From NCBI GenBank assembly GCA_018780035.1, contig JADMKE010000020.1:1-64000 (forward strand): 64,000 bases of DNA. Reading direction: 5' to 3'. This DNA comes from Candidatus Sericytochromatia bacterium. GTDB taxonomy: Bacteria > Cyanobacteriota > Sericytochromatia > UBA7694. The notes beneath the pieces are model-generated. The model did no database searches and had not been told where the DNA came from. It saw only the letters and a list, made by a program, of their open reading frames with translations. Position 1 is the stretch's first letter; each line of letters opens with the position of its first letter. The position numbers and the translations under genes are program-made. This document shows positions 8,033-16,398 of this stretch, one piece after another.

Positions 8033-9514
8033 ATGAACAAACGCCTATTCACCGCCATCGCCGCATTGCTGGCTCTCAGCACACCTTTGAGTATGGTCAC
8101 CCCTGTTTGGGCCCAAGACTTGACCAAAGAAACCGGTTATCCCGATGTGGCTCCCAGCCATTGGTCCGCCGCAGCCCTGCAAGAATTGGCGCAAAAATAC
8201 CAGCTCAAATTGACCTACCCCGATGGCGAATTCAAAGGCCAGCGTTCCCTGACCCGTTACGAAATGGCAGCGCTGCTGGTGCAGGTCTTTCGCCAGATCA
8301 AAAACGTCTCAGACAGCGATCAAAAAATGCTGGCGGCGCTCAAGTCTGAATACCAAAAAGAGCTGAGCAGCCTGCGCGAAGAAATTAGGGCCGAGTTGGA
8401 GATGGTCGAAGACCATTTGGATATTCTCGACAACGATCTCAACCAAACCCGCGAAGAGCTCCTCGCCGCGTTTGCCAACAGTCTGCCTTTTACTCTCAGT
8501 GGCGACATTGCCCTGCGTCATGAATTGGTGACCCCCGATTTTGCCGATCTGAGCAAAGCCACCACCAATACCCCGCAAAGCCGCGTCACCCTCAGCCTGA
8601 ATAGCCGGGGCCAGGACGTCTTTGGCTACGGGGCCCGCTTGAGTGTCGGCAATCAGCGCAATCCGGGCAATCCCTGGTGGCGCTTGGGTGATTTTGGTGC
8701 CCGCGTGGACTTTTCGCTCGATCGCTTTTTTATCACCTGGCGGCCCACGGCGTTTATCGACGTCACAGCGGGCAAATTTCAGAATGTCTTTTCCAATAGC
8801 GAATTGTTGATGGACTTTGACGTACAGCCCGAAGGCGCCATGCAACGCCTGCATTTTGACGCTATCTCCCCGGTTTTTCGGCGCTTTTCATTGACCCTGG
8901 GTGAGCAGATTATCAACATGAATCGGGTCTTTGAAGGCAATACCTTTATTCTCAGTGCCAAAGCAGATACCCAGATTTCGCCCCTGAGCTGGATGGATAT
9001 TGACCTTAGTGCCGCTTACCATCACTATCTCGGCGAAAGTGTCCTCTACAATGCAAGCCGTTTGGCGACGGAAAAAGGCCTGAGCCAGCCTTTGGTGGGC
9101 AATGTCATGAGCAATACCCCCAATACCGCATTTAGCCTGCTCAATGGCTTTGGCAAAGTCACCTTCCATTTGGGCGAGCGCCTGCCGCTGGAACTCTCGT
9201 TTGACTATCTGCGCAATCTGGCCGCCCCCGACAAAAACCAAGCCTTTCAAGCGGGTTTACAATTGGGTTCAGCGCGCATGCCCGGTGATTTCTTTCTGGC
9301 TTATTTCCTCAAATACCTCGAAACAGACGCCTCGGTTGCGTATTTTGTCGAAGATCAGCTCGGACGCACCAATGTCATGGCCCACGAGGGCCAGGTTGGG
9401 GTCAAAGTCTGGGACAAAACCACCCTCTTTGCCACCTACCAATACCGCGATAGCCTGACAACGCCTGGCGCGCCCGTACATACCTTGCGCACAGGGATTT
9501 TTCAGGCGTTTTGA
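8033..9514 (+). CDS. SLH-domain outer-membrane porin, second copy
   Basis: This 493-residue protein has the same architecture as its upstream neighbour: signal peptide ending near WAQ, an SLH motif (YPDVAPSHWSAAALQELAQ and SLTRYEMAALLVQV), a coiled coil at about 85-150 and a beta-barrel ending in Phe. Shared barrel landmarks with the first copy include FSLDRFFI, LLNGFGKV and the DYLRNL-DKNQ segment. AGAGGAAG precedes ATG 8033. Its stop overlaps the stop of the convergent metallopeptidase-like gene by 13 bases. Confidence 0.85.
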   Translation: MNKRLFTAIAALLALSTPLSMVTPVWAQDLTKETGYPDVAPSHWSAAALQELAQKYQLKLTYPDGEFKGQRSLTRYEMAALLVQVFRQIKNVSDSDQKMLAALKSEYQKELSSLREEIRAELEMVEDHLDILDNDLNQTREELLAAFANSLPFTLSGDIALRHELVTPDFADLSKATTNTPQSRVTLSLNSRGQDVFGYGARLSVGNQRNPGNPWWRLGDFGARVDFSLDRFFITWRPTAFIDVTAGKFQNVFSNSELLMDFDVQPEGAMQRLHFDAISPVFRRFSLTLGEQIINMNRVFEGNTFILSAKADTQISPLSWMDIDLSAAYHHYLGESVLYNASRLATEKGLSQPLVGNVMSNTPNTAFSLLNGFGKVTFHLGERLPLELSFDYLRNLAAPDKNQAFQAGLQLGSARMPGDFFLAYFLKYLETDASVAYFVEDQLGRTNVMAHEGQVGVKVWDKTTLFATYQYRDSLTTPGAPVHTLRTGIFQAF

Positions 9515-12213
9515 TCCAATAGCCAGCGCTGCTCCAGCCCTTCGCTGGGCAGACTGGGCTCTCTGAGTCCCAGCATGTCCTGCAGCGCTTCTGCGCTGGG
9601 GCGGGTACTCTGAATTCTGTCTTTAAACAACTGAATAAAGTCTTCGAGACTGAGCATTTGCAGCGGGTCTCCGGGTTGCCCCGCATTAAAGCGCTCCACG
9701 GTCTGTTCGTAGAGGCGATAGGCATTGTTGAGATTGCGCTCAGATTGCAAAAGAATGCGCAGGGTCTGGCTTTGTTTGAGCAAAAATGCGGCAGAATTGC
9801 TTTGGCTTAAACGCCCAATTTCGGCCAGCACCTCTTTGTGGAGATTGGTGGTATTGATCCGGGTTTGGCCAAAACTGGTCGCAACCCGGTTGCGGAACCC
9901 CGTATCTTCAAACAGGGCTTTGGCAGCGGGGCTTAATTTGGCATAAAGGGGGTCTGTTTGTTGATCCGAGGCACATTGATTCCCCTCTCCCAGGGCCACC
10001 ATTTTGGCCAATAAAACCAGCAGCGCCCGATTGGAACTTCCCGATTCCCCAGCGAGCAAGTCTTTGACTTGCTCGGGCATAGCCGCTTGATCTGCCTGGC
10101 TGAAAGCGCTCATGCCCCCATCGACAAAGGCGTTTAGCTCTGTTTCAGCTTGGGCCCGGGTCTGGGGATCCTGCTGGCCATCCCTGGCGATGCGCTGCAA
10201 GCCGGTTAAAAACTCCAAGACATAACCCTCTTCATCGTTTTTACAGCGAAAATCTTGGAAATTGAGTTGCAATTGGAAGTCCAGCTCCGAGAGAAAAGAG
10301 GCAAAACGGCTTGAGAATTGCGGATTTTGCTCCTCGGCCAGGGATTCTGCCCAGGCCGGGAAAAGGCTGCGCACCGACTCGGCATTTTCAGCCAACCATT
10401 CCCGCGAAAAGGCGGGCAGCGGAATTGCGCTCTGTTGGGCCAGCCAATCCATACCTTCAGCCAGGGGAGCCCCGCCTTTTTCAGCCATGTCGTGCCAAAG
10501 CTGCGGAAGAAACCCACGAAAACGTGCCATTTCATGTTTTACAGCCTCTTTGCTTTTGCCGTGAGCGGTGATAAAATCCAGCAATTCCCCTTCTTTGCCT
10601 TCGTAGCGGCCCGTCACAGCCGCCATAAACATAAATTTTGTCAGGGAATCCCGCAGCAGCCGTTCGGGCTGATAGACAAAACTGCGGTAACTCTCAGCAA
10701 AGTCTTCTTCAGGGCTGAGGGTGGCATAAGGCGAGACAAAGCCATTTTCTTGGCCGGTTTGCAGGGTATGATCAAGACCATATTCAGCGCTGGTTTCGGC
10801 ATTTTCAGACCAGCTGATGCGTTTCCAGTTTTCCAGCACCTCTGGCCCATTTTGCAAGATATGCCCGGTTTCGTGGGTCAAGACCTGTTCGGTAAAGTCT
10901 TGGTTGTCGCCCCCATCGATCATCCCAAACCAAAATTGGGTCAGGTTTTCCAAAAGCGGCGCATCAAATTTACCCGGTTCGGGGTTGTTTTTCATTTGTG
11001 CCAGCACGGCCGCAATGCGTTCTTGGCTGCCGGGGCTCAACTGAGGAAACCAGCGTTTGTGCCAGCGTTCGCTGGTTAAAAGACTGTTGCGCAGATCTGC
11101 GGGGGTGGCACTTCTTTGGCTGGGGTTTTGGGGGCTCAAAGCGTTGATCCGGGCATCGAGGCTTTGCAAGAGGCTGGTTTTTTCAGCAGGTGAAATCTGG
11201 CGATCATCCGCGATAATGTCCCGAATCTGACGGGCTTCAATCAGGGTTCGAAAACGTTCAACCGCAGCTTCGGTCTCCGCATCGTAAACACCACTGCTGA
11301 GGGCCTGTCCGGCAGGACGTGAGAGATTGAGGAAGGCCTGTAACTCGGTTACAGCAGCAGAGCTTTGCCCCGGCGTCTGCCGGGCTGTTTCAAGCTCTGC
11401 AAGCAATTGACGGATCTGGGGCTGCTGCACAAAGTCTGAGGGATTCGGAAAAACAGCCCCCTGGTGCAAAATAATCTTGCCACCGTCTTGATCGCGGCGG
11501 GCGACTTTCATGCTCTCTCCCAGGGCGCGAATCAATTCCCCCGAGCGGCTTTGAATCGGGGGATGCATTTCGTAGATCAGGGCCTGTCCATTGGGCTGGG
11601 TCAGCAGGGTTTTGAGTTTATCTGCAGGCACTTGGGTTTGCATTTCTGCCACCGAATTGTAGACCGCCAGCAGGGCTGCGGGCCCCCACTCCAGGCCCGG
11701 TTCCGCCAGTTTTAATTGGGGCGGGGGAATCTCCAGGCCCTCAAAGCGGGTTTGCAGGGCCTGGGTCAAGGCCTGTTTTAAGGCTTCGCGCTGCAAGGGC
11801 AACGAGGCTTGGGGCGGGAGATTGCTATACCAATGGACCAGCACCTCGCGGGGCAGATTGCGGCAAGCGTGTTGCAGCCGCCGAAAGTCGGGAAAACCCA
11901 GCTCTTTGGCCCAATTATCCAGGGGTTGGCGAAGCGCGTCCGGCACAGGGGGAGCGTCTTCAGCCGCATTGGATTGATAAGGCATTAAATACCCCAGGGC
12001 CTGCTGCAATTCCAAAGCCTGGGGGGGAGTGGCTGCAGGCGCCTGAAACTGTACTTGAGTAGGCTCCAAGGTGCCTTGGCGATAGGTTTCTGGGGTGGTC
12101 GGTGCGAGACTGGCAGGTGCAGACGGAGCCGGGGTTGCTTGCGTGGCCTGAACCGGCAACAGGGGAGACGGTGTCAGCGAGACGGGGCTTGGCCCGGATG
12201 TGGCGTTGAGCAT
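9502..12213 (-). CDS. large protein with HExxH metallopeptidase motif
   Basis: This is a 903-residue protein of unknown function. Residues 5-70 are Pro/Thr/Ala-rich. Around 290-340 a peptidoglycan-binding-like segment is visible (ELQAFLNLS, then GVYDAETEAAVERF). His447-Glu-Thr-Gly-His451 is a zincin motif. About 55 residues later an EEDFAESYR stretch (502-510) provides the acidic third ligand, the arrangement of ATLF/M34-like gluzincins. The remainder is helical. No signal peptide is evident from ATG 12213, which has GAGGGAG upstream. The frame continues 94 codons further upstream but overlaps the next gene and is rejected. Confidence 0.7.
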   Translation of the reverse strand: MLNATSGPSPVSLTPSPLLPVQATQATPAPSAPASLAPTTPETYRQGTLEPTQVQFQAPAATPPQALELQQALGYLMPYQSNAAEDAPPVPDALRQPLDNWAKELGFPDFRRLQHACRNLPREVLVHWYSNLPPQASLPLQREALKQALTQALQTRFEGLEIPPPQLKLAEPGLEWGPAALLAVYNSVAEMQTQVPADKLKTLLTQPNGQALIYEMHPPIQSRSGELIRALGESMKVARRDQDGGKIILHQGAVFPNPSDFVQQPQIRQLLAELETARQTPGQSSAAVTELQAFLNLSRPAGQALSSGVYDAETEAAVERFRTLIEARQIRDIIADDRQISPAEKTSLLQSLDARINALSPQNPSQRSATPADLRNSLLTSERWHKRWFPQLSPGSQERIAAVLAQMKNNPEPGKFDAPLLENLTQFWFGMIDGGDNQDFTEQVLTHETGHILQNGPEVLENWKRISWSENAETSAEYGLDHTLQTGQENGFVSPYATLSPEEDFAESYRSFVYQPERLLRDSLTKFMFMAAVTGRYEGKEGELLDFITAHGKSKEAVKHEMARFRGFLPQLWHDMAEKGGAPLAEGMDWLAQQSAIPLPAFSREWLAENAESVRSLFPAWAESLAEEQNPQFSSRFASFLSELDFQLQLNFQDFRCKNDEEGYVLEFLTGLQRIARDGQQDPQTRAQAETELNAFVDGGMSAFSQADQAAMPEQVKDLLAGESGSSNRALLVLLAKMVALGEGNQCASDQQTDPLYAKLSPAAKALFEDTGFRNRVATSFGQTRINTTNLHKEVLAEIGRLSQSNSAAFLLKQSQTLRILLQSERNLNNAYRLYEQTVERFNAGQPGDPLQMLSLEDFIQLFKDRIQSTRPSAEALQDMLGLREPSLPSEGLEQRWLLDQNA

Positions 12214-12277
12214 GTCTACTCCCTCATTAAGGTCTTTGCCTAGATTATGGCATAAAAAAACGACTTTGCGCGCAAAT

Positions 12278-13195
12278 TCAGGGCCATTTTGGCAGGGACT
12301 GACTGAGAAATTGATCGACACGGGCAAAGACCCGATCTTTGATCGCGTTTTCCCGCGGCTCGTCTTTGCGGGGCAAAATCGGCAGATGCCAGCGCGAATC
12401 CAACCAGAGGACTTCGACTTGGTTGTGTTTGAGGGATTGGGCCAAAATCTGGGCACTTTCAGGGTCAACGACCCGGTCGCCCCGGCTCTGCACAATCAAG
12501 ATCTCCAGCTCAGAGGGCAAATGCAGGCCGCGTTTTAAAAGCCGCTGCAATTCGCTGCAGAGCAGGTGCAATTGTTCCACCGCGTGTAAGGGCAATTCGC
12601 GGTACCAACAGCGAATCCAATCGGGGTCAAAATCATTGGCAACGGCCTGTACTCCCGCTTTGCGGGCCCAGCTCACCAATTTGACTAATTTTTCGCGGGG
12701 TTTCACCAAAGGCGCGATTAAAACCAGCTTTTGAACACCTGGAAAGGCGCGTCGGCTCAGCAATTCAAGCAGCAGGGCACAGCCCGTGGAGGTGGCAATC
12801 AGCGTTTGGTGGGCATAGCCCAGACGCAACAAAGCTGCCAATTCTTGCTCCAAAGGGGCCTGCCAATCTTGCCAAGACGCCTGGCGAAATTCAGCAATGT
12901 CACTGCCGTGGGCGCCCAGCATGACCCGAGCACCTTGCCATTGAGGGTGTGTATCAAGCAGATAATCAAGCAAATAATGGCTTTCAAAGGGCGTGGCCGA
13001 AAAACCATGAACCGTGATCAACACGGGGGTCTGTTGTTGGACCACAGAAGGTTTTTCGGCCCGAGAGAGCCAGATCGGGCCAACACGTGGAGGGATATGG
13101 GCATGGTCGAGATCGTCAGGCAAAACCTGGTCAAAAGGCTTGCGAAAGCGCCAGAGTTCTGCGAGGCGGGCTTTGATCGGTTTGGCATCCGGCAT
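12278..13195 (-). CDS. alpha/beta hydrolase
   Basis: This 305-residue hydrolase has VLITVHGFSATPFE (oxyanion HG motif) and a nucleophile elbow TSTGCALLLELL in which the first Gly of GxSxG is replaced (A-T-S-T-G). It also has the acid in SRGDRVVDP and the catalytic His in SRWHLPIL. It resembles serine aminopeptidase or monoglyceride-lipase-like hydrolases. No signal peptide is seen. The ATG overlaps the TGA of the radical SAM gene by one base (TGATG), implying translational coupling. The substrate is unknown. Confidence 0.8.
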   Translation of the reverse strand: MPDAKPIKARLAELWRFRKPFDQVLPDDLDHAHIPPRVGPIWLSRAEKPSVVQQQTPVLITVHGFSATPFESHYLLDYLLDTHPQWQGARVMLGAHGSDIAEFRQASWQDWQAPLEQELAALLRLGYAHQTLIATSTGCALLLELLSRRAFPGVQKLVLIAPLVKPREKLVKLVSWARKAGVQAVANDFDPDWIRCWYRELPLHAVEQLHLLCSELQRLLKRGLHLPSELEILIVQSRGDRVVDPESAQILAQSLKHNQVEVLWLDSRWHLPILPRKDEPRENAIKDRVFARVDQFLSQSLPKWP

Positions 13196-14955
13196 CAGGA
13201 GGTAATCTCGACCTCGACCTGGCCGGAATAATCATAGTTTTGCATCCAGTCTTTGCCATGCTGGATCAGGTAGAGAAAGAGGGTGCTGCGGCTATTGTCC
13301 ACCAGCCAGAGTGGTTGGCCATAAATTTTTTGCAGGTGGCGCATAAAGCCCTGGTGAAAGACCGCAGCCTCTTGCTGGGACATGCCCTCAAGAGTGTCGT
13401 AGCGAATCGAAATGCTCCAATCATCACTCAGGTCTTGATCATCGAGCATGGTAATCCCGTATTCTTGGTATTTTCTAAACATCGGCGCAAATTTTTGCAA
13501 AAAGAAATAACCTGCGCCAATCGAGTGGATATAGCGCCGGTGGGCCGTGATAAAGTCAACGGTGGTTTGGGCTTCGGCCTCGGTTTCGGTTGGAAAGCCA
13601 AAGAAGATAAACGAATAATTGTAGATCCCAGCGGCATCGGTCTGGCGGTAGACCTCGACGGCGGTTGCGGGGTCGGTGCCTTTGGCCATGCGCTCAATGA
13701 TACGCGGGTGCGCCGATTCCAGCCCGTACATAATAAAGCGGCAGCCACCTTGGTAGATCTGTTCACAGGTTTCCGCATCGAAGCCCTTTTGCAGGCGCGA
13801 GAGAATCGACCAGCGCAGCTCAGATTTTTGCGCCACCAGAGCCGCTGAGAGGTGGCGGGCATAATTGGGGGAGAGGGTTTCGTCGCCAAAAGAAAAGAGC
13901 CGCACCCCATATTTTTCGGCCAAAAAGGCCATGTCTTCGGCGATCAGCCCCGGCTTGCGCAGGCGATAGCGGGGCGCATAAGAGACATAATGATCGCAAA
14001 AGGCACAGTCTTTCCAATAGCAGTCTTTGGAACCCAGCAAGGGCAGAATCGGTTCGGGCACCCAGTATTTATCCAGGGGCAATCCATCAAAATCGGGGGG
14101 CGGCAATTCGTTCATGGCCACGGGCGTGCCTTTGTCGTTGAGGTGCACCCGGCCCGTTTGGTCGCGCCAGACCAACGCGGGCACCTGGGCCAGATCGCCC
14201 CCACTTGCGAGGGTTTGAATCAGGCTCAGCAAAGGCAATTCACCTTCGCCGCTGATCATGCTGTCAAAGAAAAGGTCAAAGGCTGGGCTGGGTTTGTCTT
14301 GCAGGGCAGCTGCAAATTTGGAAAAAAGCGCCCCCCCGAAGGTGATATGCACCTCAGGCAGACATTCCTTCACCATGCGCGCCAGCGTTAAACCACCCAC
14401 CAATTGGGTTGTGTCGGCAATCGAAATACCGAGTAAATCTGGCGGGGCTGCTTGCAGACGGGGCAAGACCGCCTCTCGGTAGAAATCGCGGTAGGGATTG
14501 CATGTTTCGTCGGCAGTGGCCAGGGCCAATTGCTCCGAAGAGGACTCGCGATAGGGCAAGACAATTCCGCGTTTGCTGCATTGGCTGGGGGCATAAGCCA
14601 ATGAGAGCAATTGGTAGGCCTTTTCGAGTGTGGCTTTGGCCTGAATAAAAGCCGCAGGATCATAATAGCGGGGTGAGCGCAGGGTGGCTTTGGCGGCATC
14701 GACTTGGGGCAAAAATGTGCGCAAGACCTCTTCGAGCGGCAAAGTCTGGCGCACTATTTCGGGATTGCGGGTGACAAGCAGGTTGCCAAGATACTCGGCG
14801 GAAATCACCCGCTCGTGAAAATCGAGGTTGAGATCCCATTGGGTCACCGCTTGCTGGTTGTGACGCAGCCAAGCGGTCAAGGCGGGCAGGGCCAAATAGG
14901 GCTGGGTGGGCTCCCAAAAGGGTGGGAAGACCAACAGGGTCTGAAAGGGCCTCAA
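13195..14955 (-). CDS. B12-binding-domain radical SAM protein
   Basis: An N-terminal Rossmann-like cobalamin-binding region (LLVFPPFW, LGISIADTT, ITFGGALF, GEGELPLL) is followed by a radical SAM barrel. Its cluster motif is CYWKDCAFC, that is CX4CX2C and one residue longer than the canonical CX3CX2C. GDETLSPNY, YGLES and FFGFPTETEAEA mark later barrel strands. I chose TTG 14955 because it overlaps the upstream TGA (TTGA) and puts the PPFW strand near the N-terminus as in relatives. Longer in-frame starts to 15108 would overlap the upstream gene by more than 150 bases. The product is unknown. Confidence 0.82.
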   Translation of the reverse strand: MRPFQTLLVFPPFWEPTQPYLALPALTAWLRHNQQAVTQWDLNLDFHERVISAEYLGNLLVTRNPEIVRQTLPLEEVLRTFLPQVDAAKATLRSPRYYDPAAFIQAKATLEKAYQLLSLAYAPSQCSKRGIVLPYRESSSEQLALATADETCNPYRDFYREAVLPRLQAAPPDLLGISIADTTQLVGGLTLARMVKECLPEVHITFGGALFSKFAAALQDKPSPAFDLFFDSMISGEGELPLLSLIQTLASGGDLAQVPALVWRDQTGRVHLNDKGTPVAMNELPPPDFDGLPLDKYWVPEPILPLLGSKDCYWKDCAFCDHYVSYAPRYRLRKPGLIAEDMAFLAEKYGVRLFSFGDETLSPNYARHLSAALVAQKSELRWSILSRLQKGFDAETCEQIYQGGCRFIMYGLESAHPRIIERMAKGTDPATAVEVYRQTDAAGIYNYSFIFFGFPTETEAEAQTTVDFITAHRRYIHSIGAGYFFLQKFAPMFRKYQEYGITMLDDQDLSDDWSISIRYDTLEGMSQQEAAVFHQGFMRHLQKIYGQPLWLVDNSRSTLFLYLIQHGKDWMQNYDYSGQVEVEITS

Positions 14956-16310
14956 GGGCTGACCGCCAGCGGATAGGCATCTTCGCGTTTGGGATTTAAC
15001 ATGCCTGCAGCCCAAAAGCTCAAATAACCATTGCTCATCATGCCCAAACCGTTGTACGCGGGGCCATAATCGCCTGAATTGGCAGTATTTTTGCCAATAC
15101 TGCCCCACAGGCCTGCATATTGAATAAAACTCTGGCCATTCAAAGGCAGGCTGCGCTCACCCACGTTGAGCAGACCGCCACTGCTGCCTGTATCACCATT
15201 AAACCAAGTGACTTGGCCATTTTTCCAAGGTTCGTGGCGCACAAAGGTCTCGGGTTTGGCTGGGTCGATGCGGCAGGAGAAAAAACCACCCAGGCCTTTG
15301 CAGCCATCGGCAGGCACGTCTTTGCCGGCGGTATAAAGGGCATGGCTTTCGGGATAAGTGTAAAGCCGCACGCGGTTCTCGCCTTCGCGTTCCAGTTCGC
15401 GCCAATTGAGATACCTCAGATCTTTGTCTCCAGCAATGCCCAAACGCAGGGGTTTAAACACGCTGTCGAGGACAATTTGGACGCCGACCCAATCGCCCCC
15501 ATGTTCACCTTCACCACTGTGATAGGCGTAAAAGTGCCAATACTGCAAGGTGGCTCCATTCAAGGTATTGGGATAGGCGTGTACGTAGGTGATCCAATCG
15601 CGGGTATGGGTGCTGCCTTTGCGGGCCTCTTCAGGCAGATCTTTTAAATAAAAACTGCGCACCTTGTCTTTGCTGCGGGTGGTCTGGGAACTGGCTGGCA
15701 ATTTGCTCTTACACGAAGCCGCTTGGGTTTGGGTCAATAACTGGCTCTGGATCGGAAAGGCCTGGAGTTGTTCGTTTAAATCTGGGTCGCAATCCGAATC
15801 CCAAAACCAGAGTGAGGTCTGTTTGAGAAAGGCATCAACCTGGGTGGGAAAGTATTTTTCCTGGCTGGAGAGATAAAAAATTGGGGCATAGGTCTCGGCC
15901 AAAATGGCTTCACAGGTGTCCGAGAGACCGTCTTGATCGCTGTCTTTGCCTGTGCGAGAACAGAGGCCATTGGCAGGCGGGGCGGGGCTGCTGCCAGGAG
16001 CCGGAACGGGTGTGGCCCCTGGATTGGGATCTGGGTTGGGCTGTGTCTCAGGAGAAGCTGTCGGCTGAGTCTCAGTCGAAGCCGGGGCGTTGCTGGCACG
16101 GGTGCTGGCCTCTTGCAAATCGTTGCGCAGGCTTTCGAGCCGGGCCTCTAAACTGGCCACCAATTCAGCCGCGGCCTGACTCTGTGCTGGACTGCTGGCC
16201 TGGGTGGGCGGCAGTTTTTTGTCTCCAGTACAAGCTGGCAGCACAAACAAGCCAAACAGAGCACTCAGGCTGAGTAGGGGGTTGAGGCGAAAGCGTGAAG
16301 GGTGTATCAC
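14952..16310 (-). CDS. Vps62-like lipoprotein
   Basis: This 452-residue protein starts with GTG (AAGGA ten bases upstream). It has a lipoprotein signal ending LPAC, a helical segment and a Pro/Thr/Ser-rich linker (about 75-115). A thrombospondin-type-3-like calcium loop DSDQDGLSDTCE follows, and then a Vps62/DUF946-like domain with APIFYLSSQEKYFPTQVDAFL, a WHFYAYHSGEGEHGGDWVG stretch and several paired Cys. Related domains occur in secreted proteins of unknown role. It heads a tightly overlapping operon with the radical SAM and hydrolase genes, so the three probably share a process at the envelope. Confidence 0.7.
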   Translation of the reverse strand: MIHPSRFRLNPLLSLSALFGLFVLPACTGDKKLPPTQASSPAQSQAAAELVASLEARLESLRNDLQEASTRASNAPASTETQPTASPETQPNPDPNPGATPVPAPGSSPAPPANGLCSRTGKDSDQDGLSDTCEAILAETYAPIFYLSSQEKYFPTQVDAFLKQTSLWFWDSDCDPDLNEQLQAFPIQSQLLTQTQAASCKSKLPASSQTTRSKDKVRSFYLKDLPEEARKGSTHTRDWITYVHAYPNTLNGATLQYWHFYAYHSGEGEHGGDWVGVQIVLDSVFKPLRLGIAGDKDLRYLNWRELEREGENRVRLYTYPESHALYTAGKDVPADGCKGLGGFFSCRIDPAKPETFVRHEPWKNGQVTWFNGDTGSSGGLLNVGERSLPLNGQSFIQYAGLWGSIGKNTANSGDYGPAYNGLGMMSNGYLSFWAAGMLNPKREDAYPLAVSP

Positions 16311-16398
16311 AGGCAGCTTTTCCTTGCTTTGCTGCTTTTACGATAACACAGAGATCGGCCCGTTTTGAAGAGCTGGAGAAGCGATTCGATCTGCAACC

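Noticed and set aside
12214..12495. 94-codon upstream extension of the HExxH protein
   Set aside because: It overlaps the alpha/beta hydrolase gene on the same strand, has a non-protein-like composition, and ATG 12213 has a good ribosome site.
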